Shown here one piece after another: positions 14,882-22,194 of a DNA stretch of 37,961 bases. The notes below the pieces were generated by a model. The model was not told the origin of the DNA, did no database searches, and was given only the letters and a program-made list of their open reading frames with translations. The translations under genes were made by a program, and so were the position numbers. Location: NCBI GenBank assembly GCA_900549475.1, contig UROF01000023.1:1-37961 (forward strand), written 5' to 3'. Each line of letters begins with the position of its first letter. Position 1 is the first letter of the stretch. The stretch comes from an uncultured Eubacteriales bacterium. Its GTDB lineage: Bacteria > Bacillota > Clostridia > Oscillospirales > Oscillospiraceae.

Positions 14882-15505
14882 ATGACAGACACCATCTTCA
14901 TCGGTATCGCCGGAGGCACCGGCAGCGGAAAAACCACCCTGACGGAGCACATCAAAAAGCGCTTTGGTGATGACGTCAGCGTGATCTACCATGACAACTA
15001 CTACAAAGATCAGACCGGTATGCCCTTCGAGGTGCGCTGCCGTCAGAACTACGATCACCCCGACGCCTTCGACACCGACCTGATGGTACGTCACCTGAAG
15101 GCCCTGAAGGCCGGCATCCCCATCCAGTGCCCGGTATACTCCTACACCGACCACAACCGGACAGAAGAAACCATCGAAATCAAGCCCACCAGCGTGGTCA
15201 TCGTGGAGGGGCTTCTGATCTTCCAGAACCCGGAGCTCCGGGATCTGATGGATATCAAGATCTTCGTGGATACCGACGCCGACGTGCGCATCCTCCGTCG
15301 GATCATGCGGGATGTAAAGGAGCGGGGCCGCACCATTGACTCTGTGGTGGAGCAGTATCTTACCACTGTCAAGCCCATGCATGAGCAGTTCGTAGAGCCC
15401 TCCAAGCGCTTCGCCGATATCATCGTGCTGGAGGGCGGCCATAACCTGGTGGCCCTGGACATGATCATGCAGCGGATCGCCAACCACATCGGAAAGCAGG
15501 CATAA
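14882..15505 (+). CDS. udk: Uridine kinase
   Basis: 207 residues, typical for Udk. Phosphorylates uridine and cytidine to UMP and CMP in pyrimidine salvage. P-loop GGTGSGKTTL at 11-20, nucleoside-site region VIYHDNYYKDQTGMPFEVR and NYDHPDAFDTDL, then VIVEGLLIF (Walker B-like) and the lid RIMRDVKERGRT. The frame is open from 14684, but the ATG at 14882 has ACAGGAGGG before it and gives the family length. About 20 bases downstream begins the leader of the GNAT gene with no intervening terminator. Confidence 0.94.
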   Translation: MTDTIFIGIAGGTGSGKTTLTEHIKKRFGDDVSVIYHDNYYKDQTGMPFEVRCRQNYDHPDAFDTDLMVRHLKALKAGIPIQCPVYSYTDHNRTEETIEIKPTSVVIVEGLLIFQNPELRDLMDIKIFVDTDADVRILRRIMRDVKERGRTIDSVVEQYLTTVKPMHEQFVEPSKRFADIIVLEGGHNLVALDMIMQRIANHIGKQA

Positions 15506-15525
15506 ATTTACTTTTGACTTATAGG

Positions 15526-15563
15526 AAAGGAGTGCCGTGATGCGGTTGAGAATCGTCCTTTGA
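15526..15563 (+). CDS. Leader peptide MRLRIVL with its ribosome-binding site
   Basis: AAAGGAG (15526-15532), seven bases of spacing, then ATG CGG TTG AGA ATC GTC CTT TGA (15540-15563), a seven-residue peptide; an in-frame GTG at 15537 is a second possible start. The last codons overlap the left arm of the hairpin that covers the GNAT ribosome-binding site. MRLR at the very N-terminus equals the macrolide-dependent arrest motif (+X+ type) known from ErmDL and related leaders. With Leu 3 in the P site the ribosome would cover roughly to base 15562, most of the left arm. No experimental proof; the arrangement is seen directly, the drug response is inferred. Confidence 0.65.
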
Positions 15564-15583
15564 CCCCAATTTCAGTCAAAGGA
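15556..15583 (+). promoter_or_regulatory. Hairpin sequestering the GNAT ribosome-binding site (translational attenuator)
   Basis: Perfect 9-bp stem TCCTTTGAC (15556-15564) with GTCAAAGGA (15575-15583), 10-nt loop. The right arm contains most of AAAGGAG (15578-15584), the only ribosome-binding site for the GTG start at 15595. No T-run follows, so it is not a transcription terminator. The left arm TCCTTT could alternatively pair with the leader's own AAAGGA. Confidence 0.7.
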
Positions 15584-15594
15584 GAATTCAATTA

Positions 15595-16005
15595 GTGATT
15601 ACTATTCTTAATACCATTCCCTCCCGGGAGCAGCTGCTGACTCTCTATGACAGCGTGGGCTGGAGCGCCTACACGGAGGAGCCGGACCGCCTGGTCCGGG
15701 CCGTGGCCTCCTCCCTGGCGGTATTCACCGCCTGGGACGGCCCCCATCTGGCGGGCCTTCTCCGGGCGGTGGGCGACGGGGAGACCATCCTTTATATCCA
15801 GGACCTTCTCGTAGCGCCCGTCTGTCAGCGCCGGGGCATCGGCCGGCGGCTGGTGGAAGCCTGTCTCGCCCAGTACCCCCATGTGCGGCAGAAGGTGCTT
15901 CTGACCGATACCACGGCAAAGAATCTGGCCTTTTACCGGGCCTGCGGTTTTGTACCCAGCGAAGACTTCGGCTGCACCGCTCTCCTGCGGATGGAACACA
16001 TATAA
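15595..16005 (+). CDS. GNAT family N-acetyltransferase, attenuator-controlled
   Basis: 136-residue single-domain GNAT. The acetyl-CoA-binding motif is IQDLLVAPVCQRRGIGRRLV with Q78-RRGIG; the C-terminal part AKNLAFYRACGFVPS is the usual motif B region. It transfers an acetyl group from acetyl-CoA to an unknown amine. The only suitable start is GTG at 15595, ten bases after AAAGGAG, and that site lies in a hairpin behind a leader peptide. This control is typical of inducible antibiotic-resistance genes, so the substrate could be a ribosome-targeting drug, or a ribosomal component; this is inference. It is probably co-transcribed with udk. Ends at the terminator 16012-16039. Confidence 0.88.
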   Translation: MITILNTIPSREQLLTLYDSVGWSAYTEEPDRLVRAVASSLAVFTAWDGPHLAGLLRAVGDGETILYIQDLLVAPVCQRRGIGRRLVEACLAQYPHVRQKVLLTDTTAKNLAFYRACGFVPSEDFGCTALLRMEHI

Positions 16006-16011
16006 AGGCAA

Positions 16012-16039
16012 AAAGGGACGGCCATAAGGCCGTCCCTTT
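16012..16039. terminator. Bidirectional terminator between the GNAT gene and feoAB
   Basis: Perfect 12-bp stem (16012-16023 with 16028-16039), loop ATAA, with A-run and T-run on the two sides; it lies between converging genes. Confidence 0.9.
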
Positions 16040-16058
16040 TGCTGTATCCGGGCTTATC

Positions 16059-18521
16059 TTACAGGAAGAGTCCAGCGACGTGGTAGGTGATAAAGCTCAC
16101 CAGCCAGGCCACCATCAGCTGCCAGCCCAGGGTCAATGCCGTCCACTTGCCGCTGCCCATCTCCCGGCGGATGGTGCTGATCGCCGCCACACATGGGGTA
16201 TACAGGGCGCAGAAAGCCAGGAAGGCCAGGGCTGCCGCCGGTGTAAAGGTAGCGGACATAATGGTCCCCGCCGCGGCGTAATCCGTCAGGGAGAAGCCAT
16301 AGAAGAGGCTCATGGAGCTGACCACCGCCTCCTTGGCGATCAATCCCGTCAGCAGAGCCACCGCTGCCTGCCACACGCCAAAGCCCATGGGAGCAAACAC
16401 CGGCGCGATAAAGCCGCCGAACTTGGCCAGGATGCTGTCGGCGGTATCCGGCACCATCTGCAGGTCCATGCCGAAGTTCTGAAGGAACCACACCAGGATG
16501 CTCATAGCGGCGATAATGGTGCCAGCCCGGGTGAGAAAGTCCCGCACCCGTTCCCACACATGGAGCCAGATGTTCTTCAGTGTCGGCATCCGATAGGGCG
16601 GCAGCTCCAGCAGGAAGGGCGCAGGTTCACCCTTGAAGATACTGCGCTTGAGGAACAGTCCCGACAAAATCGCCATCACCGGGCCCAAAAGGTACAGGCC
16701 AAAGACCACCAGTCCCGCATGGTCCGGGAAAAAGGCGGCAGTCATCAGGCCGTAGATGGGCAGCCGCGCTCCACAGGACATGAAGGGCACCAGCAATATG
16801 GTCATCCGGCGATCCTTCTCATTCTCCATGGTGCGGGCACCCATCACCGCAGGAACCGTACAGCCAAACCCCATAAGCATGGGGATGAATGCCTTGCCGC
16901 TGAGGCCGAAATGGCGCAGAGTCCGGTCCATGACAAAAGCTGCCCGGGCCATATAACCGCTGTCCTCCAGCATGGAGAGGAACAAAAACAGCAGTGCGAT
17001 CATGGGAAGGAAGGTCAGCACGCCGCCCACACCGGAGATCAGGCCATCCACCAGCAGTCCGTTGAGCCAGGCAGGGGCACCAATGGCACTCAACCCGCTG
17101 GACACTCCAGGACAAAGGGTATTTTCCACAAAGGCCGCGATGCCGTCAGACATCCAGGCGCCAGGCCCGCTGAATGTGATGAGAAACACCACCAGCATCA
17201 TGACCAGAAACACCGGAAGCGCCAGATACTTGTGCGTGGCCACGGCATCGATCCGTTCCGTGAGGGTAGGCTTTCCCTCCCGGCTTTTTCTGCGGACGGA
17301 ATTGCGCACTACCCGCTCCACAAATTTGTACCGGCTGTCCGCCAGCAGCGTCTCCCGGTCACCCAGATCGCTGCTCTTTTCATATTCAGCAGCGATGGCG
17401 TCGATCTTATCCAATGTCTCCTGGTCCAGGGACAGGTCCTCCGCCACCTTGGCGTCGCCCTCCAGCAGTTTGATGGCTGCCCAGTGGGCGGGGATCCCAG
17501 CGGCATAGGCCCGGTCGTGGATCAGTTCGCCGATCCGGTGGTGGATGATGTGGGTAAAGTCGTCATAAAGGTCATCCGGCTCCAGGGTGAGACCCGTATG
17601 CATCTGACGGTGGGCCTCCTCCACCAGCTTATCGATATTCTTGTTGTCACGGGCGGAAATGGGGATCACCGGTACACCCAGGTGGGCGGAAAGCCGGTCA
17701 CAGTCGATCTGGTCGCCGTTTTTCTCCACCTCATCCATAAAGTTCACTGCCAGGACCATAGGCCGCTCCAGCTCCAGCAGCTGCATGGTCAGATAGAGGT
17801 TCCGCTCCAGGTTGGTAGCGTCCACGATATTGATGATGGCGTCGGGCTTCTCCCCGATAATAAACTTCCGGGCTACCAGTTCCTCCATGGAATAGGGGGA
17901 GAGAGAGTAGATCCCCGGCAGATCCACCACAGTGAAGCTCACATCCCCCACCTTGGCGGTACCCTCCTTCTTCTCAACCGTCACGCCAGGCCAGTTGCCT
18001 ACATACTGGTTGGAACCGGTAAGAGCATTGAAAAGCGTGGTCTTGCCGCAGTTGGGATTGCCTACCAATGCCACCTTCCACTGGCGCTGGTCATGGGCAT
18101 GGGGGTCATAGGTCTGGGGGTGCTGGCTCTGCTCGTGGCGGTGGGCCCGGCGCATAGCTTCCAGATCCTTGGGATCACTGCAGCCCACAGCACAATGGGC
18201 ACAGTCCCCGTGGCAGCCGCCGCCCAAATGGTACGCTGTCTCCGGTATCGTCTGCTTGCCCGCTTCCTGCTCGCTGATAGGTCGGATACGGATCTGGGCG
18301 GCATCTTCCTTCCGCAGGGACAGCTCATAGCCCCGCAGCCGCAGCTCCATGGGGTCACCAAAGGGTGCGATCTTGACAAGCTTCACCTCTGTTCCAGGGG
18401 TGAGTCCCATATCGATCAGCCGGCGCTTCACGGCGCCCCGCTGATTTCCCACCTGACAGAGGATGCAGCTCCCGCCTACCGGCAGTTTGTCCAGTGTCAT
18501 TTTCTCCTGCGTATCAGCCAT
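16059..18521 (-). CDS. feoB: Ferrous iron transporter FeoB with fused N-terminal FeoA domain
   Basis: 820 residues. Order: FeoA/SH3-like domain (about 8-82, with RLIDMGLTPGTEVKLVKIAPFGDP), a linker holding C103-x3-C107-x2-C110-x3-C114 and a His-rich part (His 127, 129, 134, 141, 143), the G domain (G1 GNPNCGKTT at 154-162, switch NWPGVTVEKKEG, G3 DLPGIYSLSP, G4 NFMD), then the permease with Gate motifs GFGCTVPAVMGARTM and VPFMSCGARLPIYG and the final TPCVAAISTIRREMG. It imports Fe(II) across the cytoplasmic membrane under anoxic conditions. FeoA normally is a separate partner; fusion fixes a 1:1 ratio. Ribosome-binding site AGAAGGGA. A candidate operator overlaps its promoter. Confidence 0.95.
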   Translation of the reverse strand: MADTQEKMTLDKLPVGGSCILCQVGNQRGAVKRRLIDMGLTPGTEVKLVKIAPFGDPMELRLRGYELSLRKEDAAQIRIRPISEQEAGKQTIPETAYHLGGGCHGDCAHCAVGCSDPKDLEAMRRAHRHEQSQHPQTYDPHAHDQRQWKVALVGNPNCGKTTLFNALTGSNQYVGNWPGVTVEKKEGTAKVGDVSFTVVDLPGIYSLSPYSMEELVARKFIIGEKPDAIINIVDATNLERNLYLTMQLLELERPMVLAVNFMDEVEKNGDQIDCDRLSAHLGVPVIPISARDNKNIDKLVEEAHRQMHTGLTLEPDDLYDDFTHIIHHRIGELIHDRAYAAGIPAHWAAIKLLEGDAKVAEDLSLDQETLDKIDAIAAEYEKSSDLGDRETLLADSRYKFVERVVRNSVRRKSREGKPTLTERIDAVATHKYLALPVFLVMMLVVFLITFSGPGAWMSDGIAAFVENTLCPGVSSGLSAIGAPAWLNGLLVDGLISGVGGVLTFLPMIALLFLFLSMLEDSGYMARAAFVMDRTLRHFGLSGKAFIPMLMGFGCTVPAVMGARTMENEKDRRMTILLVPFMSCGARLPIYGLMTAAFFPDHAGLVVFGLYLLGPVMAILSGLFLKRSIFKGEPAPFLLELPPYRMPTLKNIWLHVWERVRDFLTRAGTIIAAMSILVWFLQNFGMDLQMVPDTADSILAKFGGFIAPVFAPMGFGVWQAAVALLTGLIAKEAVVSSMSLFYGFSLTDYAAAGTIMSATFTPAAALAFLAFCALYTPCVAAISTIRREMGSGKWTALTLGWQLMVAWLVSFITYHVAGLFL

Positions 18522-18556
18522 ACAAATTCCCTTCTCTTTTATCTCATTTGTTTTTT

Positions 18557-18571
18557 CATAGTAACCCTATG
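18557..18571. promoter_or_regulatory. Candidate operator CATAG-N5-CTATG at the feoAB promoter
   Basis: Perfect 5-bp inverted repeat with a 5-bp spacer lying over the predicted feoAB -10 box. Position fits repression by an iron-dependent regulator; it does not look like a Fur box, and the binding protein is unknown. Confidence 0.4.
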
Positions 18572-18592
18572 CTAACTCGCCTTTTTTGTCAA
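18564..18592 (-). promoter_or_regulatory. Promoter of feoAB
   Basis: Minus strand: perfect -35 TTGACA (18587-18592), 17-bp spacer, weak -10 TAGGGT (18564-18569), 42 bases before the ATG at 18521. Confidence 0.5.
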
Positions 18593-18691
18593 GTGGTTTC
18601 CCCCGCAATTTTATACAAATTTGACGCGCTCCTCTCTCTCAGGTCATACACTGGGAGGAGGGACTATGTCCTCAGGAAGGAGGGACTTCCC

Positions 18692-18919
18692 TTGGAATGC
18701 AAAACGCTGGACTGCCTGGAAACAGGCCAGACAGCTGTTGTATCACATCTGCTGGCTCCCAACAGCGAGCAGCTGCGGCTGATGGAGCTGGGTTTCATCC
18801 CCGGCCGGACCGTATCCGCCCTGCAGACCGCTCCCTGGGGCGACCCGGTCGCCTATGCCGTGTGCGGCGCGGTGATCGCCCTGCGGCGCTCTGACGCCAG
18901 CCAGATCCTGGTCCAATGA
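18692..18919 (+). CDS. feoA: FeoA family protein, stand-alone
   Basis: 75 residues, an SH3-like FeoA domain: TGQTAVVSHLL, then LRLMELGFIPGRTVSALQTA and GDPVAYAVCGAVIALRRSDA, closing with ILV. FeoA binds or stimulates FeoB at the cytoplasmic face. The start is TTG at 18692, eight bases after a strong AAGGAGG; the frame is open to 18494 but that stretch lacks homology and covers the feoAB promoter. It lies upstream of the CmpB-like gene and a second feoB that has no fused FeoA domain, so it is the likely partner of that FeoB. Confidence 0.85.
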   Translation: MECKTLDCLETGQTAVVSHLLAPNSEQLRLMELGFIPGRTVSALQTAPWGDPVAYAVCGAVIALRRSDASQILVQ

Positions 18920-18977
18920 CACAATTCCCTTCCATCGGCCATTCTCAGGTGTCTGTACTTTCCGGGCAATTTGGTAG

Positions 18978-19006
18978 TTGTATCTCTCTGTTTTTTCCGT
19001 TATAAT
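18978..19006 (+). promoter_or_regulatory. Promoter of the CmpB-like gene
   Basis: -35 TTGTAT (18978-18983), 17-bp spacer, consensus -10 TATAAT (19001-19006), about 85 bases before the ATG. Confidence 0.65.
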
Positions 19007-19090
19007 GGGCACCATATCTGCTATACGGGGCAGAACGACTGTGTCAGATCTTACCCGGGCACAGAGAATACCGATCGGGAGGCCTAACCT

Positions 19091-20149
19091 ATGGAAGAGA
19101 AACATAATCCTATGCCGTCAGAGGCATACCCTTCCACCCCCACTCCAGATGCATATCCCCCAGCGGACCGTCCTCTGGAGCGGCTGGAAGCTATGAGCGC
19201 CGCTGTTGTCGTCTCCGTAGAAGAGACTGCGCCTCAGCTTCAGGACTACTACGTCCGTCTGGCCCAGGAGGCCGAACAGAGCGAAAAGCCTTCTGACGCG
19301 CTGGATCAGGAGATCCGGGAAAAAATCGACGTCCTCAAGCGGACTTCCGGCAATCTCTCTGAAGCGCTGCAGGCCACCAACAAGCTGGAAGATGAGCTCA
19401 GCGCCCGCTTCTTCGATATGCGTACCAGCCGGGATCGGAAATGGTATCTGCCCAATCCCCCAGCCAACGGTTCCATCGACCTGGAAGAGCAGCAGCGAAA
19501 TCACTTTGCCCGCGGCATCAACCTCTATAAACTACTGCTGGTGTGTTTTGTGGGCAGCTTTGCCGGCGTGGTGGTGGAGATGCTGTGGTGCCTGGTGCGC
19601 AACGGCTATATCGAGAGCCGGGCAGGCCTGGTATATGGGCCTTTCAACCTTCTCTATGGTGCCGGCGCCGTGGTGCTGACCCTGGCCCTTTACCGCTACC
19701 GCAACCGTGGGTACCTGCTGTCCTTCCTGGGCGGCATGATCGTAGGCAGCGTGGTGGAATATGTCTGCTCCTGGGGACAGGAAGCCCTATTCGGCTCCCG
19801 GTCCTGGGACTACAGCAATATTCCTTTCAACCTCAACGGCCGCATCTGCCTTCTGTACTCCGTGTTCTGGGGTGTGCTGGGTGTCCTGTGGATCAAGGAT
19901 ATCTACCCCAGAATGGCCAAGTGGATCCTGAAGATCCCCAACAAAGCCGGCAAGATCATGACCTGGTGCCTTACCATTTTTCTGGTAATAAACGCTGTCG
20001 TGACCTGTGTGGCGGTGGCCCGGTGGTCTCAGCGGGTCCAGGGCGACGCTCCTGCCAGCAGCTTTTGGACCTTTGTGGATGAACGTTTCCCGGATGAGCG
20101 GATGGAACGGATCTTTGCCAACATGGAATTTGGCTCCACGCAATCATAA
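19091..20149 (+). CDS. Putative ABC transporter permease-like membrane protein (CmpB family)
   Basis: 352 residues. The first 145 are hydrophilic, with a proline-rich start and a helical, probably coiled-coil stretch (about 55-110). The rest is a membrane domain of about five segments with family signatures AGLVYGPFNLLYGAGAVVL, MIVGSVVEYVCSW and SWDYSNIPFNLNGRICLLYS. The family carries the name ABC-transporter type IV (CmpB), but no ATPase gene is adjacent and its transport role is not proven. The long N-terminal extension is unusual next to the membrane domain alone. It sits between feoA and feoB2 and has its own promoter and terminator, so it may be an insertion into an older feoA-feoB pair. 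Confidence 0.78.
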   Translation: MEEKHNPMPSEAYPSTPTPDAYPPADRPLERLEAMSAAVVVSVEETAPQLQDYYVRLAQEAEQSEKPSDALDQEIREKIDVLKRTSGNLSEALQATNKLEDELSARFFDMRTSRDRKWYLPNPPANGSIDLEEQQRNHFARGINLYKLLLVCFVGSFAGVVVEMLWCLVRNGYIESRAGLVYGPFNLLYGAGAVVLTLALYRYRNRGYLLSFLGGMIVGSVVEYVCSWGQEALFGSRSWDYSNIPFNLNGRICLLYSVFWGVLGVLWIKDIYPRMAKWILKIPNKAGKIMTWCLTIFLVINAVVTCVAVARWSQRVQGDAPASSFWTFVDERFPDERMERIFANMEFGSTQS

Positions 20150-20167
20150 GTTCTTATCATGCTATTA

Positions 20168-20208
20168 TGCCGGAGGAGGGCAAAGCCCTCCTCCGGCATC
20201 TCACTTTT
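20168..20208 (+). terminator. Terminator after the CmpB-like gene
   Basis: Perfect 14-bp stem (20168-20181 with 20185-20198), AAA loop, then TCTCAC and TTTTT. It stands 66 bases before the next gene's start. Confidence 0.75.
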
Positions 20209-20273
20209 TACGGCTTCCGTGCATATGCTGGGAAGACATACGCCCCCCTCCGGGGCAAAAAGGAGGTCCTGCC

Positions 20274-22136
20274 ATGGAAGCCGCATCCGGGCCTATCATC
20301 GCTCTGGTGGGCAACCCCAACGTGGGCAAATCCACTCTTTTCAATGCTCTCACCCATCTTCGCCAGCACACCGGGAACTGGCCGGGCAAAACCGTGGAGG
20401 TGGCCCGGGGCCGCTACCTCTACCACGGCACTACATACACGCTGGTAGACCTGCCGGGTACCTACTCCCTTCACCCCGGCAGTGCCGAGGAGGAAGTGAC
20501 CCGGGACTACCTTCTCTCGCAGGAAGCCCAGGTCACTCTGGTGGTGGTGGACGCCACCTGTCTGGAGCGGAACTTGGCCCTGGTCCTCCAGGTCATGGCA
20601 GCCACCTGGCCGGTGGTGGTATGTGTGAATCTGCTGGACGAAGCAGCCAAAAAGCACATCCAGGTGGATCTTGACAAGCTCCAGAACCTGCTGGGCTGCC
20701 CCGTGGTGGGCGCTGCCGCCCGCAGCGGCCAGGGTCTTGACGCTCTGCAGGGTCTGCTGGAAACCGCCATTGCCGATCCCCCGCCTCCTCCGCCGCCTGA
20801 TCCGGTGACGGAAGGACTGTGCCCCTGCCGTCAGGCTGCCGACCTGGCTCTCCGGGCCCGCGAAATCGCCGCCCAGGTCATGACGGTAGACGAAGCCGCG
20901 GCCCATCGTCTGGACCGGCGGCTGGATCGGCTGCTGACTTCCCGATGGGGCGGCATCCCTGCTATGCTCCTGCTGCTCTCCGGAATCCTCTGGCTCACTA
21001 TGGCGGGGGCCAATGTCCCCTCCGCCTTGCTGTCCGATCTTCTCTTCCGTCTGCAGGAGCCCCTGCGGGAACTGCTGGAGCACATCGGTGCCCCCTGGTG
21101 GGTGGTAGGGGCTCTGGTGGACGGCGTCTACCAGACCACCGCCTGGGTGGTATCCGTGATGCTGCCCCCTATGGCTATCTTCTTTCCTTTGTTCACCCTG
21201 CTGGAGGACATCGGGTATCTGCCCCGAGTGGCCTTCAACATGGACCACTTCTTTCACCGCTCCGGAGCCCACGGCCGTCAAGCCCTCACCATGTGCATGG
21301 GTCTGGGCTGCAATGCCTGCGGCGTCATGGGCTGCCGGATCATCCAAAGCCCCCGGGAGCGGCTCATCGCTATCCTCACCAACGCCTTTATGCCCTGCAA
21401 CGGCCGCTTCCCCACCCTCATCGCCCTGATCTCTCTCTTCTTTACCGCCGGGACCGGTTTATGGCGGTCTCTGTGGGCGGCCCTCCTGCTGATGGGCTGC
21501 ATCGTCCTGGCGGTGGCCATGACCCTCTGGTCCAGCCGCCTGCTTTCGGCCACCGTTCTCAAAGGTATGCCCTCCGCTTTTTCCCTGGAGCTGCCCCCCT
21601 ACCGCTTCCCCCGGCTGGGGCAGGTGCTGATCCGCTCCGTGCTGGACCGAACGCTGTTCGTCCTGGGCCGGGCGGTGACAGTGGCTGCACCGGCAGGACT
21701 GGTCATCTGGGTCGCCGCCAACGTGACCGTCGGAGAACAGAGCATCCTCCTCCACCTGGCCGGTGCCCTGGAGGGGCCCGGGCGGTTTCTCGGCATGGAT
21801 GGCGTGATCCTGCTGGCCTTTTTCCTGGGCTTCCCTGCCAACGAGATCGTGATGCCCTGTATCCTCATGGGCTATCTTTCCGCCGGGACCCTGGTGGACT
21901 ATGGGAGCCTCCCCCAGCTTCACAGCCTTCTCACCGCCAACGGCTGGACTGCCGCCACCGCTTTGTCGGTGCTGCTCTTCACTCTTTTCCACTTTCCCTG
22001 CGGCACCACATGCCTGACCATCTGGCGGGAAACAAAAAGCCTGCGCTGGACTGCCCTGGCCATTGCTTTGCCCCTTGCCGCAGGCGTAGTTTTATGCAGT
22101 CTGGTCCACCTTGCAGCTACAATTTTTCCCCTATGA
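20274..22136 (+). CDS. feoB: Second FeoB-type ferrous iron transporter (variant core)
   Basis: 620 residues, shorter than the fused FeoB on the other strand. G1 GNPNVGKST (13-21), switch NWPGKTVEVARG, G3 DLPGTYSLHP, G4 VNLLDEA, a run of seven prolines after the G domain, then the permease. The Gate motifs differ from standard FeoB: GLGCNACGVMGCRII (Cys 346, 349, 354) and MPCNGRFPTLI (Cys 375). This is a recognisable clostridial FeoB variant; whether it carries Fe(II) or another divalent metal is open. ATG at 20274 has AAGGAGG seven bases before it; the frame opens much earlier, inside the CmpB-like gene, but homology starts here. No clear promoter was found after the preceding terminator. Confidence 0.9.
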   Translation: MEAASGPIIALVGNPNVGKSTLFNALTHLRQHTGNWPGKTVEVARGRYLYHGTTYTLVDLPGTYSLHPGSAEEEVTRDYLLSQEAQVTLVVVDATCLERNLALVLQVMAATWPVVVCVNLLDEAAKKHIQVDLDKLQNLLGCPVVGAAARSGQGLDALQGLLETAIADPPPPPPPDPVTEGLCPCRQAADLALRAREIAAQVMTVDEAAAHRLDRRLDRLLTSRWGGIPAMLLLLSGILWLTMAGANVPSALLSDLLFRLQEPLRELLEHIGAPWWVVGALVDGVYQTTAWVVSVMLPPMAIFFPLFTLLEDIGYLPRVAFNMDHFFHRSGAHGRQALTMCMGLGCNACGVMGCRIIQSPRERLIAILTNAFMPCNGRFPTLIALISLFFTAGTGLWRSLWAALLLMGCIVLAVAMTLWSSRLLSATVLKGMPSAFSLELPPYRFPRLGQVLIRSVLDRTLFVLGRAVTVAAPAGLVIWVAANVTVGEQSILLHLAGALEGPGRFLGMDGVILLAFFLGFPANEIVMPCILMGYLSAGTLVDYGSLPQLHSLLTANGWTAATALSVLLFTLFHFPCGTTCLTIWRETKSLRWTALAIALPLAAGVVLCSLVHLAATIFPL

Positions 22137-22149
22137 CCCGACAAAAAAT

Positions 22150-22178
22150 GCGCCGCGAATAGCTTCGCGGCGCGTTTT
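22150..22178. terminator. Bidirectional terminator between feoB2 and the MalY-like gene
   Basis: Perfect 10-bp stem (22150-22159 with 22164-22173), 4-nt loop, A-run before and GTTTTT after; between converging genes. Confidence 0.88.
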
Positions 22179-22194
22179 TCTCTGTGATGCAGTT

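Noticed and set aside
15511..15525. TTGACT as a -35 box for the GNAT leader
   Set aside because: A matching -10 would fall inside the leader ORF and remove the leader's ribosome-binding site from the transcript; readthrough from udk is simpler.
15556..15583. Transcription terminator between udk and the GNAT gene
   Set aside because: The stem is only partly GC-rich and no T-run follows; the right arm is the ribosome-binding site, so translational control fits better.
16080..18575. 831-codon open frame on the plus strand opposite feoAB
   Set aside because: Shadow of a GC-rich gene: composition is rich in His, Gln and Arg, no family motifs, and the minus strand encodes an unmistakable FeoA-FeoB.
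18494..18691. N-terminal extension of the stand-alone FeoA frame
   Set aside because: It would cover the feoAB promoter, lacks homology, and a strong ribosome-binding site marks the TTG at 18692.
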